Below, in pieces: positions 51,185-61,692 of a stretch of DNA of 64,000 bases. The position numbers and the translations under genes are program-made. This DNA is from Paenibacillus sp. LHD-117 (lineage in GTDB: Bacteria > Bacillota > Bacilli > Paenibacillales > Paenibacillaceae): contig NZ_JAVFVT010000037.1 in NCBI RefSeq assembly GCF_030929555.1, positions 1 to 64,000 on the forward strand. The letters run 5' to 3'. Within the stretch, counting starts at the first letter, position 1, and each line of letters starts with the position of its first letter. Below the pieces are notes generated by a model. That model saw only the letters and a program-made list of their open reading frames with translations, had not been told where the DNA came from and ran no database searches.

Positions 51185-52234
51185 TTACGGATAGACGGGT
51201 ACGAACTGCAAGCCTAGCGTCTCGTCCCAGCCCATCATCAGATTCATATTCTGCACCGCTTGACCCGCGGCGCCCTTCACCAAGTTGTCGATGACCGACA
51301 CGATCGTCACGCGTCCTGTGCGCTCATCCACCGCAAAGCCGATATCGCAATAGTTGGAGCCCCAAACTTCCTTCGTCGCCGGCCACTGGCCTTCCGGACG
51401 AATACGCACGAAACGTCTGCCCTCGTAGAAGCTCCTGTACAGCTCGACGAAGTCGCTTGCCTTGCGGCCGCCTTCGATCTTGGCGTACATCGTCGACATA
51501 ATGCCGCGCGTCATTGGCACCAGATGTGTCGTGAACGTCGTCACGACGGGTGCGCCCGCCATGTCGGACAAGACCATTTCGATCTCGGGGATATGCTGGT
51601 GCTGATTGATTTTGTAAGCTTTGAAATTCTCGTTCAATTCCGAATAATGAGTGCCCAGCGACGCGCCTCTGCCGGCGCCGGATACGCCCGACTTGGCGTC
51701 GATGATAATGGTCGAAGGGTCGATCCAGCCTTCCCGAACGGCTGGTATAAGGCCAAGCAGCGTCGCAGTCGGATAACAGCCCGGGTTCGAAATGAACGAA
51801 GCGTCCCGCGCCTTGTCTCCGTAGATCTCCGCGAGCCCGAATACCGCCTGCTCCAAATATCTTTCTTCCGCCGCCGGCTTCTTGTACCACTGCTCATATA
51901 GCGCAGGCGACTTCAGCCGGAAGTCTCCCGATAGGTCGATAACCTTCAGTCCCGCTTCCAGCAGCTGCGGCACCAGCTTCGATGCCACGCCCGCGGGCGT
52001 GCCGAGAAATACCACATCCGCCTTCGCTTTGATCGCCGCGGGATCGACGTCATCCAGAAGCTCTTCCCTGATGCCGTTCAAATGCGGATATCCTTCCGTA
52101 ATCGGCGTGCCCGCGCTGGAAGACGAGATTACCGAAGTAACCTCCGCCAGCGGATGGGACGCCAGGAGACGTATCAATTCAACGCCGCCGTATCCCGTCG
52201 AGCCGATGATGGCAACGCCCAGCTTCTTGTCCAC
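51185..52234 (-). CDS. argC: N-acetyl-gamma-glutamyl-phosphate reductase
   Basis: 349 residues. NADP-binding GVAIIGSTGYGGVELIRLL, catalytic Cys in SNPGCYPTATLLGL, and histidine-containing HLVPMTRGIMSTMY. The frame opens at 52255, but GTG 52234 has AGAGG 6 nt upstream. First gene of the arginine operon; promoter at 52402-52430. Confidence 0.97.
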   Translation of the reverse strand: MDKKLGVAIIGSTGYGGVELIRLLASHPLAEVTSVISSSSAGTPITEGYPHLNGIREELLDDVDPAAIKAKADVVFLGTPAGVASKLVPQLLEAGLKVIDLSGDFRLKSPALYEQWYKKPAAEERYLEQAVFGLAEIYGDKARDASFISNPGCYPTATLLGLIPAVREGWIDPSTIIIDAKSGVSGAGRGASLGTHYSELNENFKAYKINQHQHIPEIEMVLSDMAGAPVVTTFTTHLVPMTRGIMSTMYAKIEGGRKASDFVELYRSFYEGRRFVRIRPEGQWPATKEVWGSNYCDIGFAVDERTGRVTIVSVIDNLVKGAAGQAVQNMNLMMGWDETLGLQFVPVYP

Positions 52235-52395
52235 ATGTTTCCTCTCCCCGTCCACTCATTTTCAATACTACGTGCTATGTAAGCCCGCTTCCGCAGGATG
52301 TCCTTCTACGTTTGCCCTACAGTCGAAAGGCTTTCCAATATCTACAACTTTCTATTCTACAACATTCGGGATGCGATGAACATATAACCGAAGTC

Positions 52396-52430
52396 TGTAT
52401 TATTATACATTCAACCTAATATTAATACAA
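52396..52430 (-). promoter_or_regulatory. Promoter of argCJBDFGH with overlapping ARG-box-like operator
   Basis: Minus strand: -35 TTGTAT (52425-52430), 17-nt spacer, perfect -10 TATAAT (52402-52407). The dyad TGTATTATTATACA (52396-52409) covers the -10 and resembles a half-degenerate ARG box (TGAAT-N4-ATTCA with A/T changes), the target of ArgR/AhrC. Repression by arginine is expected. Confidence 0.65.
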
Positions 52431-52493
52431 TCATCGGAATGCCGTTTTTTTGGCACGATTTGTTGACAACTTTAAATTTCAACCTCATTAATT

Positions 52494-52509
52494 AGGAACA
52501 TATGTTCCT
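52494..52509. promoter_or_regulatory. LexA/DinR-box-like perfect palindrome
   Basis: AGGAACATATGTTCCT is a perfect 16-bp palindrome whose central 14 bases match the Bacillus SOS box CGAACRNRYGTTYC at 13 positions. It lies just after a TTGACA...ATTAAT promoter-like pair on the plus strand (52463-52492), yet no supported gene follows on that strand. Confidence 0.55.
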
Positions 52510-52572
52510 GTTTGTTGACAAATGTTAGTGTACACCAATTCGGGGACAAGCGCAATCTTGAAACCCAGCATT

Positions 52573-52638
52573 AAAAAAAGAAAAACCCATGCGTACGCGA
52601 ACGGTTCGGACGATGTCCTCGCGTTCATTCGCATGGGT
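52573..52638 (-). terminator. Terminator of the yitT-like gene
   Basis: On the minus strand ACCCATGCG...CGCATGGGT with inner ACGCGA/TCGCGT and GGAC/GTCC pairings, followed by T5-C-T7. A long compound hairpin 16 bp after the stop. Confidence 0.88.
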
Positions 52639-52653
52639 ATGTTATGACTTCGT

Positions 52654-53538
52654 TTAGGTCTCCAGCTTAAAGCCTTTCCCTAGTACCTCCGCCGTGTTGC
52701 TAATGATGACGAACGCGCCCGCGTCGATCTCGCGCACGAGCTGCTTGAGCTTCGATACCTCGTTCTGCGAGGCGACGACCATCAACACCGTCCTGCCTTG
52801 GCCCGTGAAGCCGCCATGCCCGTCCAGCCGCGTTAATCCGCGATCCAAATCGTTCAGAATGGCGGACGCCACCTCCTCCGTCCGTTCGCTAATGATGAAA
52901 GCCACCTTCGACAGCTGCAGGCCGTTCTGCACGAAATCGATCGTTTTGCTCGTCACGAACAGTCCGATCAGCGCGTATAACGAAACCTCGGGCGAAAAGA
53001 CGATGCCCGCTGCGATAATGACACAGCCGTCGAAAATAACGATCGCCAGGCTATACGGAATCCCCGTGAACTTGTGCAGCATCTGCGCCGCCAGATCCAG
53101 CCCCCCTGTCGAGCCCCCTCCGCGGAAGACTAACCCGAGCCCCAAGCCGACGCCGATGCCGCCGTAGATGGCTGCCAGAATCGGATTGTCCGTCGGTGCC
53201 GGCACATGCGCCGTCAGCAAGACGAAGAGAGGCAGCACGACCGTGCCGAGCAACGTCTTCGCGCCGAACTTGCGGCCGATCAGCAGAAGCCCCGCGATGA
53301 ACAGCGGGATGTTGACCGCCCACTGGGTGAGGGCCGGCATAAAGCCCGTCAGCTCCTGCACCAGGATCGATATGCCGGATACCCCGCCCGAAGCGATACC
53401 GTTCGGCACCAGGAATAAATTGAAGCTTAGCGCCACAATGAGCGAACCTAATAATAATTGCAGCAAATTCCAAATCAATTGGGCCTGCGGATTGCGCCGC
53501 TTTAGCAGGTCACCGCGTCTCATCTTTCCAACTTCCAC
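52654..53538 (-). CDS. YitT-family membrane protein (YvjA-like)
   Basis: 294 residues. Six hydrophobic segments in the N-terminal DUF161 region (LLLGSLIVALSFNLFLVPNGIASGGVSGISIL onward; GGGSTGGLDLAAQMLHK) and a C-terminal soluble DUF2179 domain (VAFIISERTEEVASAILNDLDRGLTRLDGHGGFTGQGRTVLMVVA). The frame opens at 53577, but that segment lies within the prfB terminator. GTG 53538 with GGGGG 9 nt upstream is preferred. In B. subtilis the family member yvjA lies in the same prfB-ftsE neighbourhood. Transport function unproven. Confidence 0.85.
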   Translation of the reverse strand: MEVGKMRRGDLLKRRNPQAQLIWNLLQLLLGSLIVALSFNLFLVPNGIASGGVSGISILVQELTGFMPALTQWAVNIPLFIAGLLLIGRKFGAKTLLGTVVLPLFVLLTAHVPAPTDNPILAAIYGGIGVGLGLGLVFRGGGSTGGLDLAAQMLHKFTGIPYSLAIVIFDGCVIIAAGIVFSPEVSLYALIGLFVTSKTIDFVQNGLQLSKVAFIISERTEEVASAILNDLDRGLTRLDGHGGFTGQGRTVLMVVASQNEVSKLKQLVREIDAGAFVIISNTAEVLGKGFKLET

Positions 53539-53559
53539 TCGATTCATCCCCCAATTCGC

Positions 53560-53607
53560 AAAAGAAGAGCTCCACACTGTCCATTACAGTGTTGGAACTC
53601 TTCTTAA
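53560..53607 (-). terminator. Terminator of prfB
   Basis: On the minus strand AAGAAGAGTTCC.ACACTGT pairs with ACAGTGT.GAGCTCTTCTT across an AATGG loop, followed by TTGCG. A long stem 28 bp after the prfB stop. Confidence 0.8.
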
Positions 53608-53635
53608 TCGCTATACTAGCTATTTCATATCAAAA

Positions 53636-54743
53636 TCAATCGTGGCGGATCTGACTCCGCAAGTAGCCGTCGATAAACGCGTCCAGATCGCCGTCCATAA
53701 CCGCGCCGACGTTGCCCGTCTCCACCGACGTGCGATGGTCCTTGACCATGCTGTACGGATGGAAGACGTAGGAGCGGATTTGACTGCCCCAGGCGATATC
53801 GGACTGCACGCCCCGAATCTCGGCCAGCTCCTTCATCTGCTCTTCGATTCTGCGCTCGTAGAGCTTCGACCTCAGCATCTTCATCGCTCTGTCGCGGTTC
53901 GCGATCTGCGAGCGCTCCTGTTGGCAGGCCACGATAATGCCCGTCGGGATATGGGTGATCCGGATCGCGGACTCCGTCTTGTTGACGTGCTGTCCGCCCG
54001 CGCCGCTGGCGCGGTACGTGTCTACCTTCAAATCCTCCGAACGGATTTCGATCTCGATCGTGTCGTCGATCTCCGGCATGACGTCCAAGGAACAGAAGGA
54101 CGTGTGGCGGCGGCCAGCCGAATCGAACGGCGAGATCCGCACCAAGCGGTGAACGCCTTTCTCCGCCTTTAGGTAGCCGTAGGCGTTATACCCTTTGATC
54201 AGCATGGAAACGCTCTTGATGCCCGCTTCGTCGCCGTCCTGGTAATCCAGCACCTCGACCTTGAACCCACGCTTCTCCGCCCATCTCGTGTACATACGAT
54301 ACAACATCAGGCCCCAGTCCTGGGACTCAGTGCCGCCCGCGCCGGGATGCAGCTCGATGATCGCGTTCAGCTTATCGTACGGCTGGTTCAGCAGAAGCTG
54401 CAGCTCGAAGTCGCTTACTTTCGTAAGCAACGTTTCAACGCCTTGCGCAAGCTCCGACTCTAGTGACTCGTCGCCTTCTTCCTCAGCCAGCTCCAGCATC
54501 ATCTGCAGCTCTTCCTGATCGTTGTTCAGGCGATCGTATTGCTCCACGACCGACTTCACCGCGTTCAGCTCCGAAATGACGCCCTGAGCGCGTTCGTTGT
54601 CGTCCCAGAAATCCGGCATCGACATCTTCTCTTCGAAGTTCGCGATGATCTCCTGCTTCAGATCTAAGTCAAAGAGACCCCCTGAGCTCTTGGAGCCGCT
54701 TCGCCATCTCGCGCAAATCTTGTTTGACCTTAATATCCAACAT
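53636..54743 (-). CDS. prfB: Peptide chain release factor 2, with programmed +1 frameshift
   Basis: 368 residues made from two frames. The ATG at 54743 (GAGGAG upstream) opens 24 codons (MLDIKVKQDLREMAKRLQEL...) ending in an in-frame TGA at 54671-54669. The stop sits in AGGGGGTCTCTTTGAC: an internal Shine-Dalgarno-like AGGGGG, slippery CTT, then TGA-C. Slipping by one base continues as DLDLKQEIIANFEEK and then 329 more residues to 53636. The RF2 core has the GGQ motif (RASGAGGQHVNKT) that triggers peptide release. RF2 shortage lets ribosomes shift, so the protein sets its own level. It follows secA by 22 bp. Confidence 0.97.
54669..54684 (-). promoter_or_regulatory. RF2 programmed +1 frameshift site
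   Basis: Minus strand AGGGGGTCTCTTTGAC: the purine-rich stimulator lies three bases before CTT, followed by TGA with the weak-termination context C. It matches the conserved bacterial prfB site (AGGGGGTATCTTTGAC) except for one base. Confidence 0.95.
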
Positions 54744-54765
54744 GGCTATTCTCCTCAAAATCTAA

Positions 54766-57273
<2,508 letters not shown>

Positions 57274-57310
57274 GGTTTTCCCCTTTCGGTAGTAGGTCTA
57301 TTTGTTAACG

Positions 57311-57339
57311 ATTGTAACAGTTTGTAGACACTGTCGCAA
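57311..57339 (-). promoter_or_regulatory. Sigma-A promoter of secA-prfB
   Basis: Minus strand: -35 TTGCGA (57334-57339), 17-nt spacer, -10 TACAAT (57311-57316), 37 bp before the secA ATG. Confidence 0.7.
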
Positions 57340-57359
57340 TGTGTTACGCGCGGGGCACA

Positions 57360-57392
57360 GAAAAGCCCTGCTCCGAATCGGAGACAGGGCTC
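57360..57392 (-). terminator. Terminator of hpf
   Basis: On the minus strand AGCCCTG.CTCC-loop-GGAG.CAGGGCT followed by TTTTC, 20 bp past the hpf stop. Confidence 0.85.
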
Positions 57393-57412
57393 GCGGTTAT
57401 TCCCGTTATGGA

Positions 57413-57958
57413 TTAGCCTTGCTCGATCAATCCGTATTTGCCGTCGCTGCGCCGATAGACGACATTGACTTCCTTATTGTCCGCGTTGGCAAAGACGAAG
57501 AAATTATGTCCGACCATGTTCATCTGCAGAATGGCCTCTTCCACGTCCATCGGCTTCAACGTATGCCGCTTGGTCCGCACGAGCTCCAGATCCTCTTCTT
57601 CCTCGAGCACGCTGACCGCGGAGCCTTCTTCACGGAACAGGGCTCTCACTCCGCTGCCCTGCCTGAATTTGCGATTCACTTTGGTTTTATGTTTGCGAAT
57701 TTGGCGTTCCAGCTTATCCACCACCATGTCGATGGACGCATACATGTCTTCGCTCTTCTCTTCCGCGCGAAGCATCACGCCGACTAACGGAATCGTCACC
57801 TCTACCGCGTGCTGCCCTTTGGTAACGGATAGAGTGACATTAATTTCGGAGGCGATCGGTGATTCGAAATATCGTTCCAACCGGTTAAGCTTCTTCTCGA
57901 CATGTTCTCTCAAAGCTTCTGTAACCTGAAAGCGCTGACCTCGAATGTTGTAATTCAT
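57413..57958 (-). CDS. hpf: Long-form ribosome hibernation promoting factor
   Basis: 181 residues. The N-terminal S30AE domain (1-~100; MNYNIRGQRFQVTEALREHVEKKLNRLERYF...KLERQIRKHKTKV) binds the 30S subunit. The C-terminal dimerisation domain (~125-181; VRTKRHTLKPMDVEEAILQMNMVGHNFFVF) pairs two 70S ribosomes into 100S dimers. Length and two-domain layout identify the long form of Firmicutes. ATG with AAAGGAGG. Same position before secA as yvyD in B. subtilis. Confidence 0.96.
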   Translation of the reverse strand: MNYNIRGQRFQVTEALREHVEKKLNRLERYFESPIASEINVTLSVTKGQHAVEVTIPLVGVMLRAEEKSEDMYASIDMVVDKLERQIRKHKTKVNRKFRQGSGVRALFREEGSAVSVLEEEEDLELVRTKRHTLKPMDVEEAILQMNMVGHNFFVFANADNKEVNVVYRRSDGKYGLIEQG

Positions 57959-57984
57959 GGGGCATTCCTCCTTTACATGCTCTC

Positions 57985-58013
57985 ATTATATCATATGCAG
58001 GTGCCCAGATCAA
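57985..58013 (-). promoter_or_regulatory. Promoter of hpf
   Basis: Minus strand: -35 TTGATC (58008-58013), 17-nt spacer, perfect -10 TATAAT (57985-57990), 26 bp before the ATG. I see no SigB-type GTTT/GGGTAT pair, so general-stress control as in B. subtilis is not evident. Confidence 0.7.
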
Positions 58014-58103
58014 AAGAGTTTTTAGTTATTTTAGAATTTTCAGAAAACTAATGACGGATCTGTGGCAAGAACAACTTGATCCTTAGCTCATGTCACGAAA
58101 CAG

Positions 58104-58131
58104 AAAAAAGCCCCGGTTTCCCGGAGCCTTT
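58104..58131 (-). terminator. Terminator of the cold-shock gene
   Basis: On the minus strand GGCTCCGG-GAAA-CCGGGGCT followed by TTTTTTC, about 60 bp past the csp stop. Confidence 0.85.
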
Positions 58132-58192
58132 AATTGTGTGTTAGGCAGTGTCAATCGAACCATCTATACGGTGGCTAATGATAGCCGGATGA

Positions 58193-58390
58193 TTACAGTT
58201 TGACTACGTTTGCAGCTTGTGGACCGCGTGCGCCTTCTACGATGTCGAATTCAACCGCTTGGCCTTCTTCGAGCGTCTTGAAGCCTTCGGATTGGATTGC
58301 GGAGAAATGAACAAATACGTCGCCGCCTTGCTCAGTCTCGATGAATCCGTAACCCTTCTCTGCGTTAAACCATTTAACTTTACCTTGCAT
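58193..58390 (-). CDS. Cold-shock protein (CspB/CspD type)
   Basis: 65 residues, single OB fold. RNP1 KGYGFIE and RNP2 VFVHFSAI bind single-stranded RNA and DNA; acts as an RNA chaperone. A TTG lies two codons upstream, but ATG 58390 gives the standard MQGKVKWFNAEKGYGF start. Monocistronic with its own strong promoter and terminator. Confidence 0.97.
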   Translation of the reverse strand: MQGKVKWFNAEKGYGFIETEQGGDVFVHFSAIQSEGFKTLEEGQAVEFDIVEGARGPQAANVVKL

Positions 58391-58452
58391 GTGCAAACAT
58401 TCCCTTCATCTTCAAGTACTGTGAGGCATCGTTTGGTCTGGCCCACAAATTG

Positions 58453-58482
58453 ACTATACCACCGAAATCATGGAATTGTCAA
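58453..58482 (-). promoter_or_regulatory. Strong promoter of the cold-shock gene
   Basis: Minus strand: perfect -35 TTGACA (58477-58482), 18-nt spacer, extended -10 TGGTATAGT (-10 hexamer at 58453-58458), about 60 bp before the ATG. Confidence 0.8.
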
Positions 58483-58574
58483 ACAATTTATTGTAAGCGA
58501 ATACATTCAAGTGGCGATAGTGTTTGAATGACTAAGCGAGCATGCGGAATTGGGCTGACAATCAGCACACATCG

Positions 58575-58919
58575 TTATCGTTTAGCATCAAAAAACAGAC
58601 TATCTTCTCCATAAGCTGCCGACTCGTACATCGTTTTCGAGCGTTTTCCTCTATTAATTTTATTCAACTCCACGTTCGCATCCTCGTACAATTGAACCAT
58701 TCTGCTGACGATCACGTGATCTTGAATTTGAATGTGGTCAACAAGAGGTTTTAGGGTCGCTCGCTGTTCATGAGTTGGCTTCATTTGCTGTAATTCATCA
58801 AATAGAAGATTGCGCATTTCCATAAATGCCTCGATTGTATCTAGATCCTTGCTTTCTATTTGATCAATGATATTAGACGATAAAAGAATGATTTGGTTTA
58901 GAAGAGTTTCCACCCGCAT
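58575..58919 (-). CDS. fliT: FliT-like flagellar protein
   Basis: 114 residues, all alpha-helical, acidic N-terminal helices (LLNQIILLSSNIIDQIESKDLDTIEAFMEMRNLLFDELQQM). Position immediately after fliS, overlapping it by 47 bp, is that of the FliD chaperone FliT in Bacilli. FliT sequences diverge strongly, so the name rests mainly on size, helicity and place. Start ATG 58919 or GTG 58913. Confidence 0.7.
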   Translation of the reverse strand: MRVETLLNQIILLSSNIIDQIESKDLDTIEAFMEMRNLLFDELQQMKPTHEQRATLKPLVDHIQIQDHVIVSRMVQLYEDANVELNKINRGKRSKTMYESAAYGEDSLFFDAKR

Positions 58920-59301
58920 GCCCCGCTTGCTGATTGGATTGTTTGGCCGCTTGGATCCACGTTTCCTTCAATTCGATCAGATAATCGAGAACTTCTTGCG
59001 CCGGCTCAACCGACTTTTTTAAATTCGCCTCGATAAGGCGGCTATTGAAATATTCATAGAGGCTCAAAAGTTCATCAGCCATCGGAGACTTACGGTCCAG
59101 CGTGATTATAAATTCACTTACGATGTTTTGCGTTTTGAGCAGGTTCGTGTTGGCTTCCGCATTTTGATTCGATTTAATGGCTTCGATACCTTGTCTACAG
59201 AACCGAATGGCTCCATCGTAAAGCATGATAAGCAGTTGGGCTGGCGATGCGGTCTGGACGGTTGTCTCCAAGTATTTGTTACGCTGTTGCAATTGTTGCA
59301 T
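58873..59301 (-). CDS. fliS: Flagellin-specific export chaperone FliS
   Basis: 142 residues. Helical bundle with the FliS signature ASPAQLLIMLYDGAIRFCRQGIEAI and ALLSLYEYFNSRLIEANLKKS-type region (DELLSLYEYFNSRLIEANLKKS). Binds the C-terminus of flagellin in the cytoplasm; in Bacilli it also strengthens the FliW-flagellin interaction. ATG with TAGGAGG; 11 bp after fliD. Confidence 0.95.
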   Translation of the reverse strand: MQQLQQRNKYLETTVQTASPAQLLIMLYDGAIRFCRQGIEAIKSNQNAEANTNLLKTQNIVSEFIITLDRKSPMADELLSLYEYFNSRLIEANLKKSVEPAQEVLDYLIELKETWIQAAKQSNQQAGHAGGNSSKPNHSFIV

Positions 59302-59312
59302 GCTGAATCCTC

Positions 59313-61127
59313 CTATTGGCTAAATTGCTGTGTGAGCCATGCGCTTTGGGAATTCATTTGGTTAATATATTTCTCCATCGCGGTGAATTGTTTGTAATAT
59401 CTATCTTCAATGTCCATTAATCTAAGTGTTAGACGATCCATCTGCGCTTTAAGCTCAATGTTCTCCTTGCCCATCGAATAGCTGTTTTCATTTGATGTCG
59501 TAGCCCCTGCTTTATCGGTAATTTCTTTAAAAAGGGTTGAAGCTCGATCGTATAATCTTGTCGCAATTCCATCGCTGGATCCCGTAGCTCCGTCATTTGT
59601 GAACAAAGCCATAACTTCATCAGGGTTTTCAATTAATGCCTTCTTAAGCTTATCTTCATCGATATAGAGTTTTCCTCTATCAGCATATGTACCGCTTATC
59701 GATGTTCCGTTAATGTTCGTGTTTGATATCCCTATTTCTGTCAAGCTCTTTATTTGACCAGTAGGTATCCCGCTTACAGAGTCAGATAAAGATAAACGCA
59801 TTCCGTTTAATCCGCTTGTAATCAAGGTATCATTGGATAACATGCCACTTCTTGCACGTTCCTCCCAACGTTTTATTTCATCTTCATCCATTTCCTTTCG
59901 CTGTTCATCCGTAAGCGGTTGAAAACTTCTCTGTTTTTTCTCCAGCAATTCCTTATTCACTTCATCAAGTAGAGTGTTGTATTTCTCTACAAACGATTTG
60001 ATTCGATCAACCACGGCATCGACATCTTGTGAAACACCAATGTCAACCACGGTGTTACTCGTTTGTTTGGCAGTGAAAGTCATTCCAGCGATTGTAAAAG
60101 TATTAGAATCGTATTCCGCTTCGATTCCATTAAATAGAACCTTTGCATTCGTCCCCAGCATCGAAATCGCTGACGAATTCACGTTCATTGTACTTTCGTC
60201 TATTCCTAATTTGTTCACAATATTATTGCCGTCATTATCGGAAACCGAAATGGGTTTACTTTTATCCGAATTATGGAAAGACATTTCACCATTGCTGTTA
60301 AGCCTTACGCTAATACCAACTTTATTCATTTGACCATTTATTTTATCTACCAGACTACCTATGGTCGTTGTAGCAGTAATATCGAAATTGTAATCTTGCC
60401 CATCATAGTTAACCGTTAGTGCCTTAGTGCCAACTATACCTCCATCAACAAGACTGCTGCTCGTAGCAAAGCTTACCGTGCCCTCAGTAACCTCGGAAGA
60501 AGAGGTAAAACCGAATATATTACTGATATTATCGCCATTTGCTAGTTCAAGGTTGATTTGCGAGGATGCTCCTGTCTTGGCAGAAGTGAAGAATAGTCGA
60601 TCCATATTAGCATCATACGACGCTTTCACTCCTGTCGAAGCTGATTCATTATTTATTGCGGTTACCAATTGATCAATGGAATCTCCCATTTTAATATTAA
60701 TCGTTTTGGATCCCTTTTCACCCGTAATAATTAATTGCGTATCGCTGCTCAGACTTAAGCTCCCTAAAGTTTTGGTACTGCTTGCAGCGCCTGCCAAATC
60801 ACCTGAATTAAGCGTTGCTGATTTGGCGAGCTGCTCAATTTTCATGCTGTATTGGCCCTCATTCGCCAAGGGTGACGCCGACACCGAAACTATGCTTTCC
60901 TGAGATGAAGACACTTTTTTCGTAAGATAACCCGATTGCAATTTCATATCAAATGCAACATTTCTAAATTCTAAAATTTTGTTGTTCAGAGCTCGATAAT
61001 CATCGCGTTTCCATTCCACAAGTTGCTTTTTTTGCGATAACTTATCAAGCGGCGCCCGCTGTGCAGTCATTAACTGTTTAATAATCGTATCCGTATCCAT
61101 ACCTGAAGCAAGTCCACCTATACGCAT
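59313..61127 (-). CDS. fliD: Flagellar filament cap protein FliD
   Basis: 604 residues. N-terminal GLASGMDTDTIIKQLMTAQRAPLDKLSQKKQ and C-terminal IEDRYYKQFTAMEKYINQMNSQSAWLTQQF are the conserved coiled coils that sit at the filament tip; the middle is the variable surface part, here rich in Ser/Thr. Assists polymerisation of flagellin. ATG with AAGGAGA. Confidence 0.96.
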   Translation of the reverse strand: MRIGGLASGMDTDTIIKQLMTAQRAPLDKLSQKKQLVEWKRDDYRALNNKILEFRNVAFDMKLQSGYLTKKVSSSQESIVSVSASPLANEGQYSMKIEQLAKSATLNSGDLAGAASSTKTLGSLSLSSDTQLIITGEKGSKTINIKMGDSIDQLVTAINNESASTGVKASYDANMDRLFFTSAKTGASSQINLELANGDNISNIFGFTSSSEVTEGTVSFATSSSLVDGGIVGTKALTVNYDGQDYNFDITATTTIGSLVDKINGQMNKVGISVRLNSNGEMSFHNSDKSKPISVSDNDGNNIVNKLGIDESTMNVNSSAISMLGTNAKVLFNGIEAEYDSNTFTIAGMTFTAKQTSNTVVDIGVSQDVDAVVDRIKSFVEKYNTLLDEVNKELLEKKQRSFQPLTDEQRKEMDEDEIKRWEERARSGMLSNDTLITSGLNGMRLSLSDSVSGIPTGQIKSLTEIGISNTNINGTSISGTYADRGKLYIDEDKLKKALIENPDEVMALFTNDGATGSSDGIATRLYDRASTLFKEITDKAGATTSNENSYSMGKENIELKAQMDRLTLRLMDIEDRYYKQFTAMEKYINQMNSQSAWLTQQFSQ

Positions 61128-61165
61128 TCTACACTCTCCTTACTTTAATCGTTAATTCAAGTACG

Positions 61166-61570
61166 CTAACGTTTCTCATCTATTAGAATGCCTGCCATTT
61201 CCCATAGCTTCGCAACAAAGTCCAATGTCTTTTCAGGCGGGATTTCTCTTAAAACCTCTCCTGATTCACTGTCTAGCACTTTTACCGCAATCATTTTCGT
61301 CTTCTCATGAACCGAAAATTCCAGATTTGTTGCTTTGCCTTGCATAGCCTTAATAGCTCGATCAATAGCTTTCACTAATTGTTCGTCACTGACTGTAAAA
61401 TGCTCTCCTCTGAGCTCCGCCGACTTCAACTCGTTCATATTTGTAATGGCATACAAGGAAGATTCTAACGAATGTTGTGAGCCGGTTTTAATGAGGTCCG
61501 AAGAATCTTTTTTTGCAATTACTCGTTCAGGTGAGCCACCTATTCCGGTGTTTGATGTATTCACATTCAT
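61166..61570 (-). CDS. flaG: FlaG family protein
   Basis: 134 residues. Variable N-terminus, then the FlaG domain (~65-134; VKAIDRAIKAMQGKATNLEFSVHEKTKMIAVKVLDSESGEVLREIPPEKTLDFVAKLWEMAGILIDEKR). Influences filament length in several bacteria. ATG with GGAGG. Same place as yvyC in B. subtilis, between hag and fliD. Confidence 0.93.
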   Translation of the reverse strand: MNVNTSNTGIGGSPERVIAKKDSSDLIKTGSQHSLESSLYAITNMNELKSAELRGEHFTVSDEQLVKAIDRAIKAMQGKATNLEFSVHEKTKMIAVKVLDSESGEVLREIPPEKTLDFVAKLWEMAGILIDEKR

Positions 61571-61606
61571 TACAAATCAATCCTCCAAAATATGCTTTTA
61601 CACTAT

Positions 61607-61634
61607 TTATCGGTTATTTTTTGTCAGAAGATTA
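61607..61634 (-). promoter_or_regulatory. Possible SigD promoter of flaG-fliD-fliS-fliT
   Basis: Minus strand: TAAT (61631-61634), 16-nt spacer, ACCGATAA (61607-61614), one change from the SigD -10 GCCGATAA used by the hag promoter here. About 37 bp before flaG. Confidence 0.5.
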
Positions 61635-61645
61635 GATAAAAGCAG

Positions 61646-61675
61646 AAAAACCCTTAGAAGTTCTAAGGGTTTTTT
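61646..61675 (-). terminator. Terminator of hag
   Basis: AAAACCCTTAGA/TCTAAGGGTTTT stem with an AGT loop and T-tract on both strands, about 20 bp past the hag stop. Confidence 0.93.
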
Positions 61676-61692
61676 CTCTGTTAAATATGAAA

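Larger units (their letters stand above)
52235..52653. other. Arg operon control region and orphan SOS-type palindrome
   Basis: 419 bp without a supported gene. From left to right: the ~160-nt arg leader, the arg promoter with ARG-box-like dyad, a T-rich stretch, two direct copies of TTTGTTGACAA (52459-52469, 52511-52521) flanking a LexA-box-like palindrome (52494-52509), and the terminator of the yitT-like gene (52573-52638). Confidence 0.7.

Noticed and set aside
49636..51294. 552-codon plus-strand open frame opposite argB and argJ
   Set aside because: Spans two real genes and their junction on the other strand; no ribosome binding site.
52522..52647. 41-residue plus-strand frame after the orphan LexA-like palindrome
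   Set aside because: Although placed after a promoter-like element, it lacks a ribosome binding site and runs through the compound terminator of the neighbouring gene; composition is not protein-like.
57985..58110. SigB promoter for hpf
   Set aside because: A GTTT occurs upstream but no GGGTAT-type -10 at the required spacing; the TTGATC/TATAAT pair explains expression.
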